Part shown: in pieces, positions 1-5,569 of the stretch
Position numbering within the stretch: position 1 is the stretch's first letter
How the letters are laid out: each line of letters starts with the position of its first letter
The notes under the pieces: generated by a model
The model's input: the letters and a program-made list of their open reading frames with translations, nothing else
What the model was told of the DNA's origin: nothing
Databases searched by the model: none
Translations under genes and position numbers: made by a program
Origin: Chloracidobacterium sp. UBA7659
GTDB lineage: Bacteria > Acidobacteriota > Blastocatellia > Pyrinomonadales > Pyrinomonadaceae
NCBI GenBank assembly: GCA_002483395.1
Contig: DLHV01000143.1
Coordinates: 12,553-18,121 of the forward strand
Direction: 5' to 3'
Length of the DNA stretch: 5,569 nt

Positions 1-1297
1 GCAATACCAAATTTGCCAGCTTGCCGTGCTCAACCGTACCTTGTTGTTCTAATTCACCTAGATATTCCGCGGGATTCCGGGTGGCGGTCAACATCGCCTG
101 CATTGCCGTGAGACCGGCTTTGACCAGAAGGGCAAGTTCATCATGCAAACTGAAACCGGCAATGACATACGCATTGGGTGTGTCTGTTCCGGCCATTATG
201 CGAATGCCGGCGTGCTGCATGTCGCGAACCAGGTCCAGCTCTTTTTGAAAATACGCCTTTTGCGCGGTTATGTAAGACGAAGTGCGGTAACGCGAGAAAA
301 ACCCCACCTGTGGCTTCCAATAATTACGCTGCGATTCCTCGACATATATTGCCCGCGCGTCGCCCTTAGCGTCGAGTTCGTCGATAAACGTGCGGCCGTT
401 TTTTACCGAAAGAGTTGGCACCTGCCACGTTCTGTTTTTGCGAAAGCGCGCAAAAATCTCTTTGGCTTTCTTCTCGCTGTATGTCGATACGATCGCGTCG
501 TATGTATGCCCGATCCGAGCTGTGAACGCAAAATAGTCGCCCTCATTTATTGGCTCCACCTGTTTTGCTCGAACCTCTTCGGGCGAACTGGAACTGTCTT
601 CGAGAATTTTGCCAAGGTGCTCAATGCTTTTCTGCCCCGCGTCCGACGCTTCCGTCGTCGTTATTAGGGTCGGAACATGTCCGACGAACGACAGACCCGT
701 CTTTTTTGCTTCGTCGGCTATGGCAAAATATGCCTCGCGTGAAAGTTTATCATAGACCTTTATGCAGTCCACCCCTTTAGACTTTAGATCCCGGACAGCT
801 GTCCTGCCCTCTTCGGCAGTTTTGATTCCGATCGAAAACGAAGTGTCGGCTTGCGGAATACCGTCCAGAACTTTGCCAGCCGTCACAATTCGTGGGCTGA
901 CGATCTTGCCGGCCGCGGCTTCCGCCCGCCACAGCAGGATATTGTCGATGTTATGCACGCCGAGATCGCGAACGCCAAGCACACCGTTTGCGACGAACAG
1001 CGGCAGCATCCGGTCAGCGTTCAAAACGTGAACATGCATGTCCCAAAACGCGGGAATCAGAAATTTGCCATTGCCGTCAACCGCTTGCGTGTTTTCTGGC
1101 AGTTTGATTTTTGCCGATTTGCCGATCGCAACGATGAGGTTGCCCTCAATAATGACGGTCATCTCTGCTTTCGGAGACGCTCCCGTCATGTCGATAACGG
1201 TCACATTTTTGATCGCAAGCGCGTTTGTCTGGAGGGTCTGGGAAAAAAGGTGCACGGGCAGGCCAAACAACAATAGCCACACGAAAAGTCTTCGCAT
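1..1297 (-). CDS. Secreted amidohydrolase, imidazolonepropionase-like (C-terminus cut by window edge)
   Basis: An uninterrupted reading frame gives 432 codons from ATG at 1297 and runs off the left edge. Residues 1-19 form a signal peptide (MRRLFVW, then a Leu-rich core, likely cut near FS|QT), so the enzyme should act outside the cytoplasm. The metal-dependent amidohydrolase barrel is clear: HxH in DMHVH (H88, H90), the candidate bridging (carbamylated) lysine in CIKVYD (K180), GHVP (H207), EHLG (H227) and GTDTP (D372), followed by NPAEYLG and GKLANLV, which normally lead into the closing beta-sandwich. Relatives hydrolyse cyclic amides or act as Xaa-Pro or Xaa-Arg/Lys dipeptidases; the substrate cannot be read from the sequence. 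An AAAGG ribosome site (1304-1308) lies 6 nt before the start. It is 140 nt downstream of the DinB-like gene with a dyad in the gap, so it may have its own promoter. The family call is strong; the specificity is open. Confidence 0.9.
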   Translation of the reverse strand, partial: MRRLFVWLLLFGLPVHLFSQTLQTNALAIKNVTVIDMTGASPKAEMTVIIEGNLIVAIGKSAKIKLPENTQAVDGNGKFLIPAFWDMHVHVLNADRMLPLFVANGVLGVRDLGVHNIDNILLWRAEAAAGKIVSPRIVTAGKVLDGIPQADTSFSIGIKTAEEGRTAVRDLKSKGVDCIKVYDKLSREAYFAIADEAKKTGLSFVGHVPTLITTTEASDAGQKSIEHLGKILEDSSSSPEEVRAKQVEPINEGDYFAFTARIGHTYDAIVSTYSEKKAKEIFARFRKNRTWQVPTLSVKNGRTFIDELDAKGDARAIYVEESQRNYWKPQVGFFSRYRTSSYITAQKAYFQKELDLVRDMQHAGIRIMAGTDTPNAYVIAGFSLHDELALLVKAGLTAMQAMLTATRNPAEYLGELEQQGTVEHGKLANLVL

Positions 1298-1330
1298 ACA
1301 AAACCTTTGTAGTTCTTGGTTAAAAAATCG

Positions 1331-1351
1331 GTGCCCAGAATATCTTGGCAC
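1331..1351. promoter_or_regulatory. 21-bp dyad upstream of the amidohydrolase gene, possible operator
   Basis: GTGCCCAGA (1331-1339) and TCTTGGCAC (1343-1351) are inverted copies matching at 8 of 9 positions around a 3-nt centre. The dyad lies 33 nt upstream of the amidohydrolase ATG, where an operator would sit. Three AAAAATC copies (1323-1329, 1361-1367, 1375-1381) surround it. I see no convincing -35/-10 pair, so the regulatory role is inferred from position and symmetry only. Confidence 0.3.
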
Positions 1352-1437
1352 GAATTACTCAAAAATCACTAGTAAAAAATCAGGACCCGTTGCTGCTTTT
1401 CGTGTTTATTAGTGGGTAATCTTGCTAAGGTTTCGCA

Positions 1438-1965
1438 TTACACATATCTTTCTTTAATAATATTCAGATGGTGCAATTCGTGTCCGGCAATATGATAAGC
1501 CAGGGCCCGCACGGTAGCATCGTTTGCCGTGCCCGTTCCGTGGCCCATTCTCGTTAGCGAATCTTCCGGCAGGCCGTTGAATAGAGTGATCGTCGCATCT
1601 CTAACCGCCTCGTATTCTTCAAATATGTTTTCCAGATCGCGGCTGTCAGCTTTGGAGTATTTTGCATACTCATCCTGGTCAAATCCGATCAAATTCTCTT
1701 GTTCATTGCGAGCAAACCGCAGGGCGCGATAGGCGAATATGCGTTCGTCGTCGACAATGTGAACCAGTATTTCTTTTATGCTCCATTTATCGGGAGCGTA
1801 GCGGTATCGAAGTTTTTCCGCGGGCAAGCTGAAGATGAACTCTTTGGCTTTCGGAAAATTGTTCTTCAAATGCAGCAAGACTTGCCCATCGTCGGGCAAG
1901 AGACTCATGTACATTTCCGCGTATTCGGGATACTCGCCGGGCTGGGGCTTGGGGATTATTCGCAT
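1438..1965 (-). CDS. DinB/YfiT-like four-helix metal-binding protein
   Basis: This is a complete 175-residue protein, close to the usual length of the DinB_2/YfiT-like superfamily. The N-terminus carries the EYPEYAEMYMSLLPDD motif typical of one subgroup. The signature KWSIKEILVHIVDDE follows (W61, H69), then ERIFAYRALRFAR, and the C-terminal helix has AGHELHHLNIIKERY with H162 and H166. H69, H162 and H166 fit the three-histidine metal site of this fold. Members include bacillithiol and mycothiol S-transferases and damage-inducible proteins of unknown activity; a thiol-transferase role is possible but not shown. It starts 90 nt after the dioxygenase gene, with a long inverted repeat between them and no clear Shine-Dalgarno (the 20 nt before ATG are AT-rich). 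A link to tyrosine breakdown is not supported beyond shared direction. The ATG at 1965 fits the family N-terminus. Confidence 0.9.
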   Translation of the reverse strand: MRIIPKPQPGEYPEYAEMYMSLLPDDGQVLLHLKNNFPKAKEFIFSLPAEKLRYRYAPDKWSIKEILVHIVDDERIFAYRALRFARNEQENLIGFDQDEYAKYSKADSRDLENIFEEYEAVRDATITLFNGLPEDSLTRMGHGTGTANDATVRALAYHIAGHELHHLNIIKERYV

Positions 1966-1983
1966 ATCAAAAAGTTTGTCCGC

Positions 1984-2041
1984 GAATTACGCGAATATGA
2001 CGAGCATGAATTCAAAACGATTCGTCTTATTCGCGTAATTC
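1984..2041. repeat. Long inverted repeat / hairpin between the dioxygenase and DinB-like genes
   Basis: A 20-nt left arm (1984-2003, starting GAATTACGCGAAT) and a 20-nt right arm (2022-2041, ending ATTCGCGTAATTC) are inverted copies with one mismatch, around an 18-nt loop. Read on the minus strand, the stem begins 14 nt after the dioxygenase stop and ends 18 nt before the DinB-like ATG. After it comes CGGACAAACTTTTT, so the T run is about 9 nt from the stem base, which is untypical for an intrinsic terminator. The left arm overlaps a short direct repeat (CGCGAAT at 1981-1987 and 1990-1996). It may be a mobile intergenic repeat, an mRNA-stabilising hairpin or an attenuating terminator. Confidence 0.75.
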
Positions 2042-2055
2042 ATTGGCAGAAATCC

Positions 2056-3165
2056 TTAGAGGTTTCCCCGCCGTCTTTGCTCCTCTTCAATAGAAACAAA
2101 CAACGCCTTGAAGTTTCCCTTTCCGAAACCTTTGCAGCCTTTGCGTTGGAGGATCTCGTAGAAAACGGTCGGTCGGTCCTCGACCGGCTTGGTAAAGATC
2201 TGTAGCAGATAGCCTTCATCGTCACGGTCGACGAGGATGCCGAGTTTTTTTAAGCTCTCAATGTCTTCGTCGATCTCGCCTACGCGGTCAGACAGATCAT
2301 CGTAGTACGTATCGGGAATCGTCAGGAATTCGACGCCGTTCTCCATCAATTTTGCGACCGTGCTTCGGATATCGCGGCAGAGCAGAGCAACGTGCTGGGC
2401 ACCGGCACCACGGTAGAATTCGATGTATTCCTGTATCTGGCTCTTGCCGCTCTTGCCCTCGGCAGGCTCGTTTATCGGGAATTTGATGTTGTGGCCGCCG
2501 TCGGACATTACGATCGACATCAGGGCCGAATATTCGGTCGAAATATCTTTGTCGTCAAACGTTATATAACGGAAAAAGCCCATTACATCGCGATAAAAGT
2601 CGCACCAAAAGTTCATTTTTCCCAGTTCGACGTTGCCGACGATATGATCGACCAGCATTATGCCGGTCGGGTCGCCTTCGACCTTCTGCTCGACAAATCC
2701 GGGCAGGAAAACACCATCGTAATTATGGCCGTTGCTCACGTTATAGGAAATAAATGAATGGATTGTATCGCCGTAGGTCGCGATCGACGCGTGGCGAACG
2801 CTGCCGCATTCGTCGCTGTGATCATGCGGCTCTTCGACTGGCGCCGCTCCGCGTCTGACGGCCTCGTTGAAAGCATGATCGGCATCCTCGACCAGAAACG
2901 CGATATCGTGAACGCCGTCACCATGCTGCTTGATGTGCTCGGACCCCGGATGCTCCGGTGACATCGGCGTCGTCAATATAAAATTGATATTCGACTGCCG
3001 CATCAGATAGCTCGTCACTTCACGGTTACCAGTTTCAAGCCCCATATACCCGGCCCGCGAAAACCCGAACGCCTTGCGATAATAAAACTCCGCTTGCTTC
3101 GCATTGCCGACGTAAAACTCAACGTGATGTATCTTTTTTAGTCCTAATGGATTTTGTAATGTCAT
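2056..3165 (-). CDS. hppD: 4-hydroxyphenylpyruvate dioxygenase
   Basis: This is a complete 369-residue protein, the normal bacterial length. The enzyme is a cytoplasmic non-haem Fe(II) dioxygenase that converts 4-hydroxyphenylpyruvate and O2 to homogentisate and CO2 in tyrosine breakdown. Two vicinal-oxygen-chelate domains are visible: an N-terminal one (about 10-145, [24 protein letters not shown]) and the catalytic one (about 170-345). Expected iron ligands are H174 (VDHIVGNV), H258 ([11 protein letters not shown]) and E337 ([10 protein letters not shown]). Also present are LLQIFTKP (Q322), FPINEPA (N232) and the C-terminal gate helix [18 protein letters not shown], all conserved in true HPPDs, so the related hydroxymandelate synthase is less likely. 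Phenylalanine hydroxylase lies upstream on the same strand, consistent with one catabolic route. The 158-nt upstream gap shows neither a clear Shine-Dalgarno nor a good promoter. No homogentisate dioxygenase or tyrosine aminotransferase is in the window. Confidence 0.96.
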   Translation of the reverse strand: MTLQNPLGLKKIHHVEFYVGNAKQAEFYYRKAFGFSRAGYMGLETGNREVTSYLMRQSNINFILTTPMSPEHPGSEHIKQHGDGVHDIAFLVEDADHAFNEAVRRGAAPVEEPHDHSDECGSVRHASIATYGDTIHSFISYNVSNGHNYDGVFLPGFVEQKVEGDPTGIMLVDHIVGNVELGKMNFWCDFYRDVMGFFRYITFDDKDISTEYSALMSIVMSDGGHNIKFPINEPAEGKSGKSQIQEYIEFYRGAGAQHVALLCRDIRSTVAKLMENGVEFLTIPDTYYDDLSDRVGEIDEDIESLKKLGILVDRDDEGYLLQIFTKPVEDRPTVFYEILQRKGCKGFGKGNFKALFVSIEEEQRRRGNL

Positions 3166-3323
3166 AAATCTATATGTCGTAAAATTGCGTATTTAGTCGA
3201 GGTTTTGGATAAAAATGATCGTAAACCGCACCCTTGGCATCCCAATTAAATAGATCGAAGCAATGTGATCAGTAGAATCGGCCGCCAAGAGAAAAATGCT
3301 CCATTTCAGGTGGTTCTGATAAA

Positions 3324-3530
3324 TCAGCCGTGCCGAGCTATATACCATTTCCGCCATTTTTCGGGTATCGGCCGGCCCCCGTTAGCTTCGCGGACCGCCA
3401 GCATTTCGTAATATTGCTCTTGCAAATTGATGAGATGAGCAATTTTCGCTTCAGGGGATAGCGATCTTAAAAAAGAGCGCGAAACGGCTTTTCGCTTGGT
3501 TAGCTCAGCAACTGACTGATTACTATTCAT
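3324..3530 (-). CDS. Small helical protein (68 aa), coupled partner of the nucleotidyltransferase-like gene
   Basis: The 68-residue product has a basic N-terminal half (KRKAVSRSFLRSL), a central amphipathic helix (SPEAKIAHLINLQEQYYEMLAVREA, about 26-49) and a tail, GGRPIPEKWRKWYIARHG. It has no signal peptide or membrane segment. Its ATG lies inside the last codons of the upstream gene (8-bp overlap), with a GGAG ribosome site (3539-3542) 8 nt before it, so the two are probably translationally coupled. From memory, short proteins with a KR...R..L.xLxxEeKi..l..Lqe..xx...R pattern are often found beside genes for this nucleotidyltransferase fold, which supports this being a real gene and a cognate partner. 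No function is known to me. Antitoxin, adaptor or substrate of its neighbour are all possible. Confidence 0.72.
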   Translation of the reverse strand: MNSNQSVAELTKRKAVSRSFLRSLSPEAKIAHLINLQEQYYEMLAVREANGGRPIPEKWRKWYIARHG

Positions 3531-4056
3531 TAAAAAATCTCCATTTCTCAGCTTCCCATTTTACCAGCAAACCGTGCCTTGAAAGAATATCCGTAAGCTT
3601 TTCGTAATCGAGAATACTGGCGTCGACGAACATCGTGATTTTCTGATAATCCTTCGCCCGGCCCGCTAAGAGCCACATTGCGACAAGATGTTCGCGACCA
3701 ATGACTCTGGCGTCACGTCCGCTGATCATTAAGATATCCGCTTTCTCGACAGCCTCAGACCAAAGCGGGTTATCGCTGGATTCGACAAACTGCACCAGCC
3801 AACCATCGATATTTATGAATTCGTGGTCGAAAGAGAACTCCTTTAATTTGGCGAAATCATATAGTTTTTCAAGACTAAGCACCGGCCCGGTCTGCTTCTC
3901 TTTGAAAAAGAAGAAAATGTCCAGATCGATAGTCGAGATCGGTTCGGAATGGAAGATCGCCGCAAACGCACCGCCGATAGCGTAGTTCTTAATAATTCCA
4001 ATGTTTTCCATCTCGGCTAAAGCCGCCAACACGGTTTCGATATTAGTTGTCGGCAT
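3523..4056 (-). CDS. Nucleotidyltransferase-fold protein, AbiEii/DUF6036-like
   Basis: This 177-residue protein has the minimal nucleotidyltransferase signature: YAIGGAFAAIFH (G28, G29) followed by STIDLDIFF (T42, D44, D46), matching hG[GS] and the metal-binding DxD. The C-terminal part, REHLVAMWLLAGRAKDYQKI (about 121-140), matches the LxAxKLxAGRxKDxxDI helix common in AbiEii/DUF1814/DUF6036 relatives, where the Lys-Asp pair (K135, D136) is conserved. The strand that should supply the third carboxylate reads GWLVQFVES, with Q89 where Asp or Glu is usual. Family members include toxins of toxin-antitoxin and abortive-infection systems that nucleotidylate tRNA or proteins, but many are uncharacterised. 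It starts 32 nt after phenylalanine hydroxylase with a good AGGAG (4063-4067, 6-nt spacing), so it is probably cotranscribed with it, and it overlaps the 68-residue gene downstream. The fold is fairly sure; the activity is unknown. Confidence 0.8.
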   Translation of the reverse strand: MPTTNIETVLAALAEMENIGIIKNYAIGGAFAAIFHSEPISTIDLDIFFFFKEKQTGPVLSLEKLYDFAKLKEFSFDHEFINIDGWLVQFVESSDNPLWSEAVEKADILMISGRDARVIGREHLVAMWLLAGRAKDYQKITMFVDASILDYEKLTDILSRHGLLVKWEAEKWRFFNE

Positions 4057-4088
4057 CGGACTCTCCTAACCTATGTCGCTGGATTCAC

Positions 4089-4988
4089 TCAAAAACTCTC
4101 AATGTATTTCCGCGTGATTTCTTTCAAAAAATTGTACGACGGAATTACGTAGAGCACCGGCTGAAGGTCTGAGTATGTAAAATCGTGGTTGATCACCTCT
4201 TCAAAATCGAACGGGCGGCGTTCGACTTCGTCTCCGAAGGCGTGCTCCAGTTCGCCGACGCTTGACAGCAGGCCCGCACCATAGGCCTTGATCCCGCCGT
4301 CCTCTTCCTTTAGGCCGAATTCGACAGTAAACCAATATAGCCGTCCGAGCTCTTCGAGCTGGCGGTCGTTAGCGATTCGGGCGCCGTGGCCGATGAACTG
4401 CGAATAATCGGCAAAATTCTTGTTTGTAAATGTGGGGATGTGTCCGATGGCTTCGTGGACGATGTCCGGTTCGGGCGTGTATTCGGGCTTGGAACGGTGG
4501 CGGATGTACTGGGTCGAAAGCATTGTCCGGAATGACAGCCATCTCAAGAAAGCACGTGTTTCGACAAGGCCCTCGATCGGAGCCAGGCGAAAACCCGTCA
4601 ATTCCTTCAGCCGTCGGTTCATTTCGGATAATTGCGGGATACGGTCGTTAGAAAACCCAAGATCGCGCTTTGCGTCCAAATAGAATTGGCTTGCTCGCTG
4701 CTGATGCAGTTCTTCCAGCTGCCCGGCGACATAACGCCAAATGTTTTGTTCTTCCTCTGTGTAATCGACGTCCGTAATTATGCCCGTTTCGCGAAATTTT
4801 TTCGCGAGGCTGGCGATGTAATCCCTGCGTTTTCGATAAGCTTCGTCGTTCGCTCCTGGGTGGTCGAGGTGAAGCTGCTCAATATCCTCGAACTTCATAT
4901 CCCGAAATGGCGGGAGGTCTTCGTCGGCAATTCGGAAATTGCTAAGCGTCACTGCGGGTGTATCTATTGTGGCGATTTCAGTCAACAT
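4089..4988 (-). CDS. phhA: Phenylalanine 4-monooxygenase (aromatic amino acid hydroxylase)
   Basis: This is a complete 299-residue protein. The enzyme uses Fe(II), O2 and a tetrahydropterin to convert phenylalanine to tyrosine in the cytoplasm. The catalytic core shows [12 protein letters not shown] with the iron ligands H178 and H183, and WFTVEFGL with the third ligand E223. LSTQYIRH (about 157-164) and [16 protein letters not shown] (about 236-251) are further family blocks. There is no N-terminal ACT domain, unlike the animal enzymes, as expected for a bacterial single-domain form. The N-terminal ~75 residues (IEQLHLDHP...[12 protein letters not shown]) fit bacterial homologues. Tryptophan hydroxylase activity cannot be excluded from motifs, but the nearby hppD supports phenylalanine. 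The AAGGAG site (4994-4999), 5 nt before ATG, is the strongest in the window. The gene is divergent from the Lrp/AsnC gene. No pterin carbinolamine dehydratase is in view. Confidence 0.95.
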   Translation of the reverse strand: MLTEIATIDTPAVTLSNFRIADEDLPPFRDMKFEDIEQLHLDHPGANDEAYRKRRDYIASLAKKFRETGIITDVDYTEEEQNIWRYVAGQLEELHQQRASQFYLDAKRDLGFSNDRIPQLSEMNRRLKELTGFRLAPIEGLVETRAFLRWLSFRTMLSTQYIRHRSKPEYTPEPDIVHEAIGHIPTFTNKNFADYSQFIGHGARIANDRQLEELGRLYWFTVEFGLKEEDGGIKAYGAGLLSSVGELEHAFGDEVERRPFDFEEVINHDFTYSDLQPVLYVIPSYNFLKEITRKYIESF

Positions 4989-5118
4989 GGCGGCTCCTTT
5001 TTCATAACTACGATGCTTTAGCGGTCGATAAGTCTGCGATTATTTACGAAAGTCATATTTTAGTAGAATCCGCGCACATTTAGAATGAGCAAGATTAGTT
5101 ATCCGACAGGTCCAACCT

Positions 5119-5124
5119 TATAAT
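5119..5124 (+). promoter_or_regulatory. Possible -10 element for the Lrp/AsnC gene
   Basis: A perfect TATAAT is present, but the best-spaced upstream hexamers (TAGTTA at 5096, TTAGTT at 5095) match -35 poorly. If used, transcription would start near 5131 and give a leader of about 138 nt before the regulator ATG, holding both repeat structures and the short reading frame at 5151. Confidence 0.3.
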
Positions 5125-5150
5125 GTTAGTTTATTTTGTGGATTGGCTTA

Positions 5151-5285
5151 ATGATGTGTGTTCCGTTCCACTGTGCGTGGAACAAGGTGGAACAGGTGGA
5201 ACACCCCGCAGAGATCCAAGCGCTACTAACCTCGGAAATCGACAAACTGAAGTTTGTTGGACAATACGATGATCGACGAAATTGA
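5151..5285 (+). CDS. Possible 44-residue leader ORF overlapping the regulator start
   Basis: The frame opens with two consecutive ATG codons (5151, 5154) and ends at TGA 5283-5285, overlapping the Lrp/AsnC start by 17 nt in another frame. The product starts MMCVPFHCAWNKVEQVEH and continues with HPAEIQALLTSEIDKLKFVG, which looks more like protein than random sequence. There is no good Shine-Dalgarno (only GGATTGG upstream). The GTGGAAC repeats would encode its N-terminal half. It could be a leader peptide coupled to the regulator, or chance. I favour chance slightly. Confidence 0.2.
   Translation: MMCVPFHCAWNKVEQVEHPAEIQALLTSEIDKLKFVGQYDDRRN
5158..5204. repeat. GTGGAAC direct and inverted repeat cluster
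   Basis: Three GTGGAAC copies (5177-5183, 5187-5193, 5196-5202) are spaced 10 and 9 nt apart, about one helical turn. GTTCCAC (5165-5171) forms a perfect 7-bp inverted pair with the first copy across a 5-nt loop. GTGTTCC (5158-5164) is a perfect inverted match to GGAACAC (5198-5204) at the far end. The whole element is therefore a nested dyad. The helical phasing suits a multimeric DNA-binding protein such as an Lrp/AsnC regulator, but that link is inferred. Confidence 0.65.
5242..5257. promoter_or_regulatory. 16-bp interrupted palindrome just before the regulator start
   Basis: ACAAACT (5242-5248) and AGTTTGT (5251-5257) are perfect 7-bp inverted arms around GA. The length and an AT-rich core suit an Lrp/AsnC operator, and it ends 11 nt before the regulator ATG, where binding could autoregulate. 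In RNA it could also form only a very tight, weak hairpin. Confidence 0.4.
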
Positions 5286-5569
5286 CCGCGGAATACTAAA
5301 AGAATTGCAAAAGGATGCTCGGACGAGCTATGCCGAGCTTGGCCGCCGCGTCGGGCTGACAACGCCGGCCGTTATCGAACGTGTCCGAAAGCTTGAAGAT
5401 GCACAGATAATCACCGGCTACCGGGCCGAGATCGACACGGCAAAAGTCGGGCTGCCTATCACTGCGTTTGTGCGGATGAGCATTACCGGCGTCGATTACA
5501 GCCACATTATCGAGGTCGCCCAGGAATCCAACGAAGTGCTCGAATGCCATCGCGGCACCGGCGGGGATT
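5269..5569 (+). CDS. Lrp/AsnC-family transcriptional regulator (C-terminus cut by window edge)
   Basis: One hundred codons are visible from ATG 5269 to the right edge, about two thirds of a normal 150-160-residue member. The N-terminus, MIDEIDRGILKELQKDARTS, is the classic AsnC opening. The helix-turn-helix follows (YAELGRRVGLTTPAVIERVRKLEDAQIITGY, about 21-51), then AEIDTAKVGLPITAFVRMSI, which enters the ligand-binding RAM domain; ECHRGTGGD near the edge corresponds to the conserved stretch before the domain's core. Members bind amino acids and often control a divergent operon, so phenylalanine or tyrosine sensing for phhA is the obvious inference. Two TTG codons in frame (5254, 5257) are alternative starts adding 4-5 residues, but ATG gives the family's usual N-terminus. 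Only a weak TTGGA precedes it. A dyad and a repeat cluster lie directly upstream. Confidence 0.93.
   Translation, partial: MIDEIDRGILKELQKDARTSYAELGRRVGLTTPAVIERVRKLEDAQIITGYRAEIDTAKVGLPITAFVRMSITGVDYSHIIEVAQESNEVLECHRGTGGD

Noticed and set aside
143..667. Plus-strand open frame of 174 codons opposite the amidohydrolase gene
   Set aside because: The minus strand here encodes an unbroken amidohydrolase with all metal ligands; the plus-strand product shows no recognisable domain and is a shadow frame.
851..1276. Plus-strand open frames (851-1276 and 1038-1412) opposite the N-terminal half of the amidohydrolase
   Set aside because: They are antisense to the signal peptide and HxH region, have no motif, and overlap each other.
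1699..2205. Plus-strand 168-codon frame spanning the DinB-like gene start, the hairpin and the dioxygenase end
   Set aside because: It crosses two well-supported minus-strand genes and an inverted repeat; the product has no family resemblance.
2392..2757. Plus-strand 121-codon frame inside the dioxygenase gene
   Set aside because: It is antisense to the catalytic domain of hppD, whose motifs are complete.
3166..3323. 158-nt gap between the 68-residue gene and hppD, checked for promoter, terminator or RNA gene
   Set aside because: I found no convincing -35/-10 pair, no stem followed by a T run and no tRNA-like fold.
4787..4807. TTCGCGAA and TTCGCGA motifs resembling the arm of the 1984-2041 repeat
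   Set aside because: They lie in phhA coding sequence (KKFRETG region), share only the CGCGAA core and show no long dyad.
4632..5021. Plus-strand 129-codon frame opposite the start of phhA
   Set aside because: It covers the phhA Shine-Dalgarno and N-terminus; hydrophobic stretches are a by-product of antisense codons.
5126..5550. Minus-strand frames opposite the regulator and the repeat cluster
   Set aside because: The plus strand carries a clear Lrp/AsnC helix-turn-helix; the minus frames lack motifs and overlap each other.

Overview
The window looks like chromosomal DNA from a free-living, environmental heterotrophic bacterium of moderate GC content. My best guess is Acidobacteriota (Blastocatellia-like). 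This rests on the style of the proteins (a secreted imidazolonepropionase-like amidohydrolase, a stand-alone ~300-residue phenylalanine hydroxylase, a YfiT/DinB-type protein), on several starts without a clear Shine-Dalgarno, and on general impression. No marker gene is present, so the taxon is an inference.

Layout: six genes lie on the minus strand and one on the plus strand. In transcription order on the minus strand, starting from the right, they are: phenylalanine 4-monooxygenase (4988-4089); an AbiEii/DUF6036-like nucleotidyltransferase-fold protein (4056-3523); an overlapping 68-residue protein (3530-3324); 4-hydroxyphenylpyruvate dioxygenase (3165-2056); a DinB/YfiT-like metal-binding protein (1965-1438); and a secreted amidohydrolase (1297 to beyond base 1, C-terminus missing). 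At the right edge, an Lrp/AsnC-family regulator starts at 5269 on the plus strand, runs off the window, and is divergent from the hydroxylase gene.

The central theme is aromatic amino acid breakdown. Phenylalanine is hydroxylated to tyrosine; an aminotransferase not seen here would give 4-hydroxyphenylpyruvate; the dioxygenase converts that to homogentisate. The divergent Lrp/AsnC gene is a natural candidate for the local regulator. The 280-base divergent intergenic region carries two repeat structures: a GTGGAAC direct/inverted repeat cluster and a 7+2+7 dyad.

The least expected part is the translationally coupled nucleotidyltransferase-like/68-residue gene pair lying between the two catabolic genes. 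It has the look of a small accessory cassette, possibly toxin-antitoxin-like. Other non-coding structure of note is a nearly perfect 20-bp inverted repeat (19/20) after the dioxygenase gene and a 21-bp dyad just upstream of the amidohydrolase gene. I saw no tRNA, rRNA, CRISPR array, transposase or integrase.
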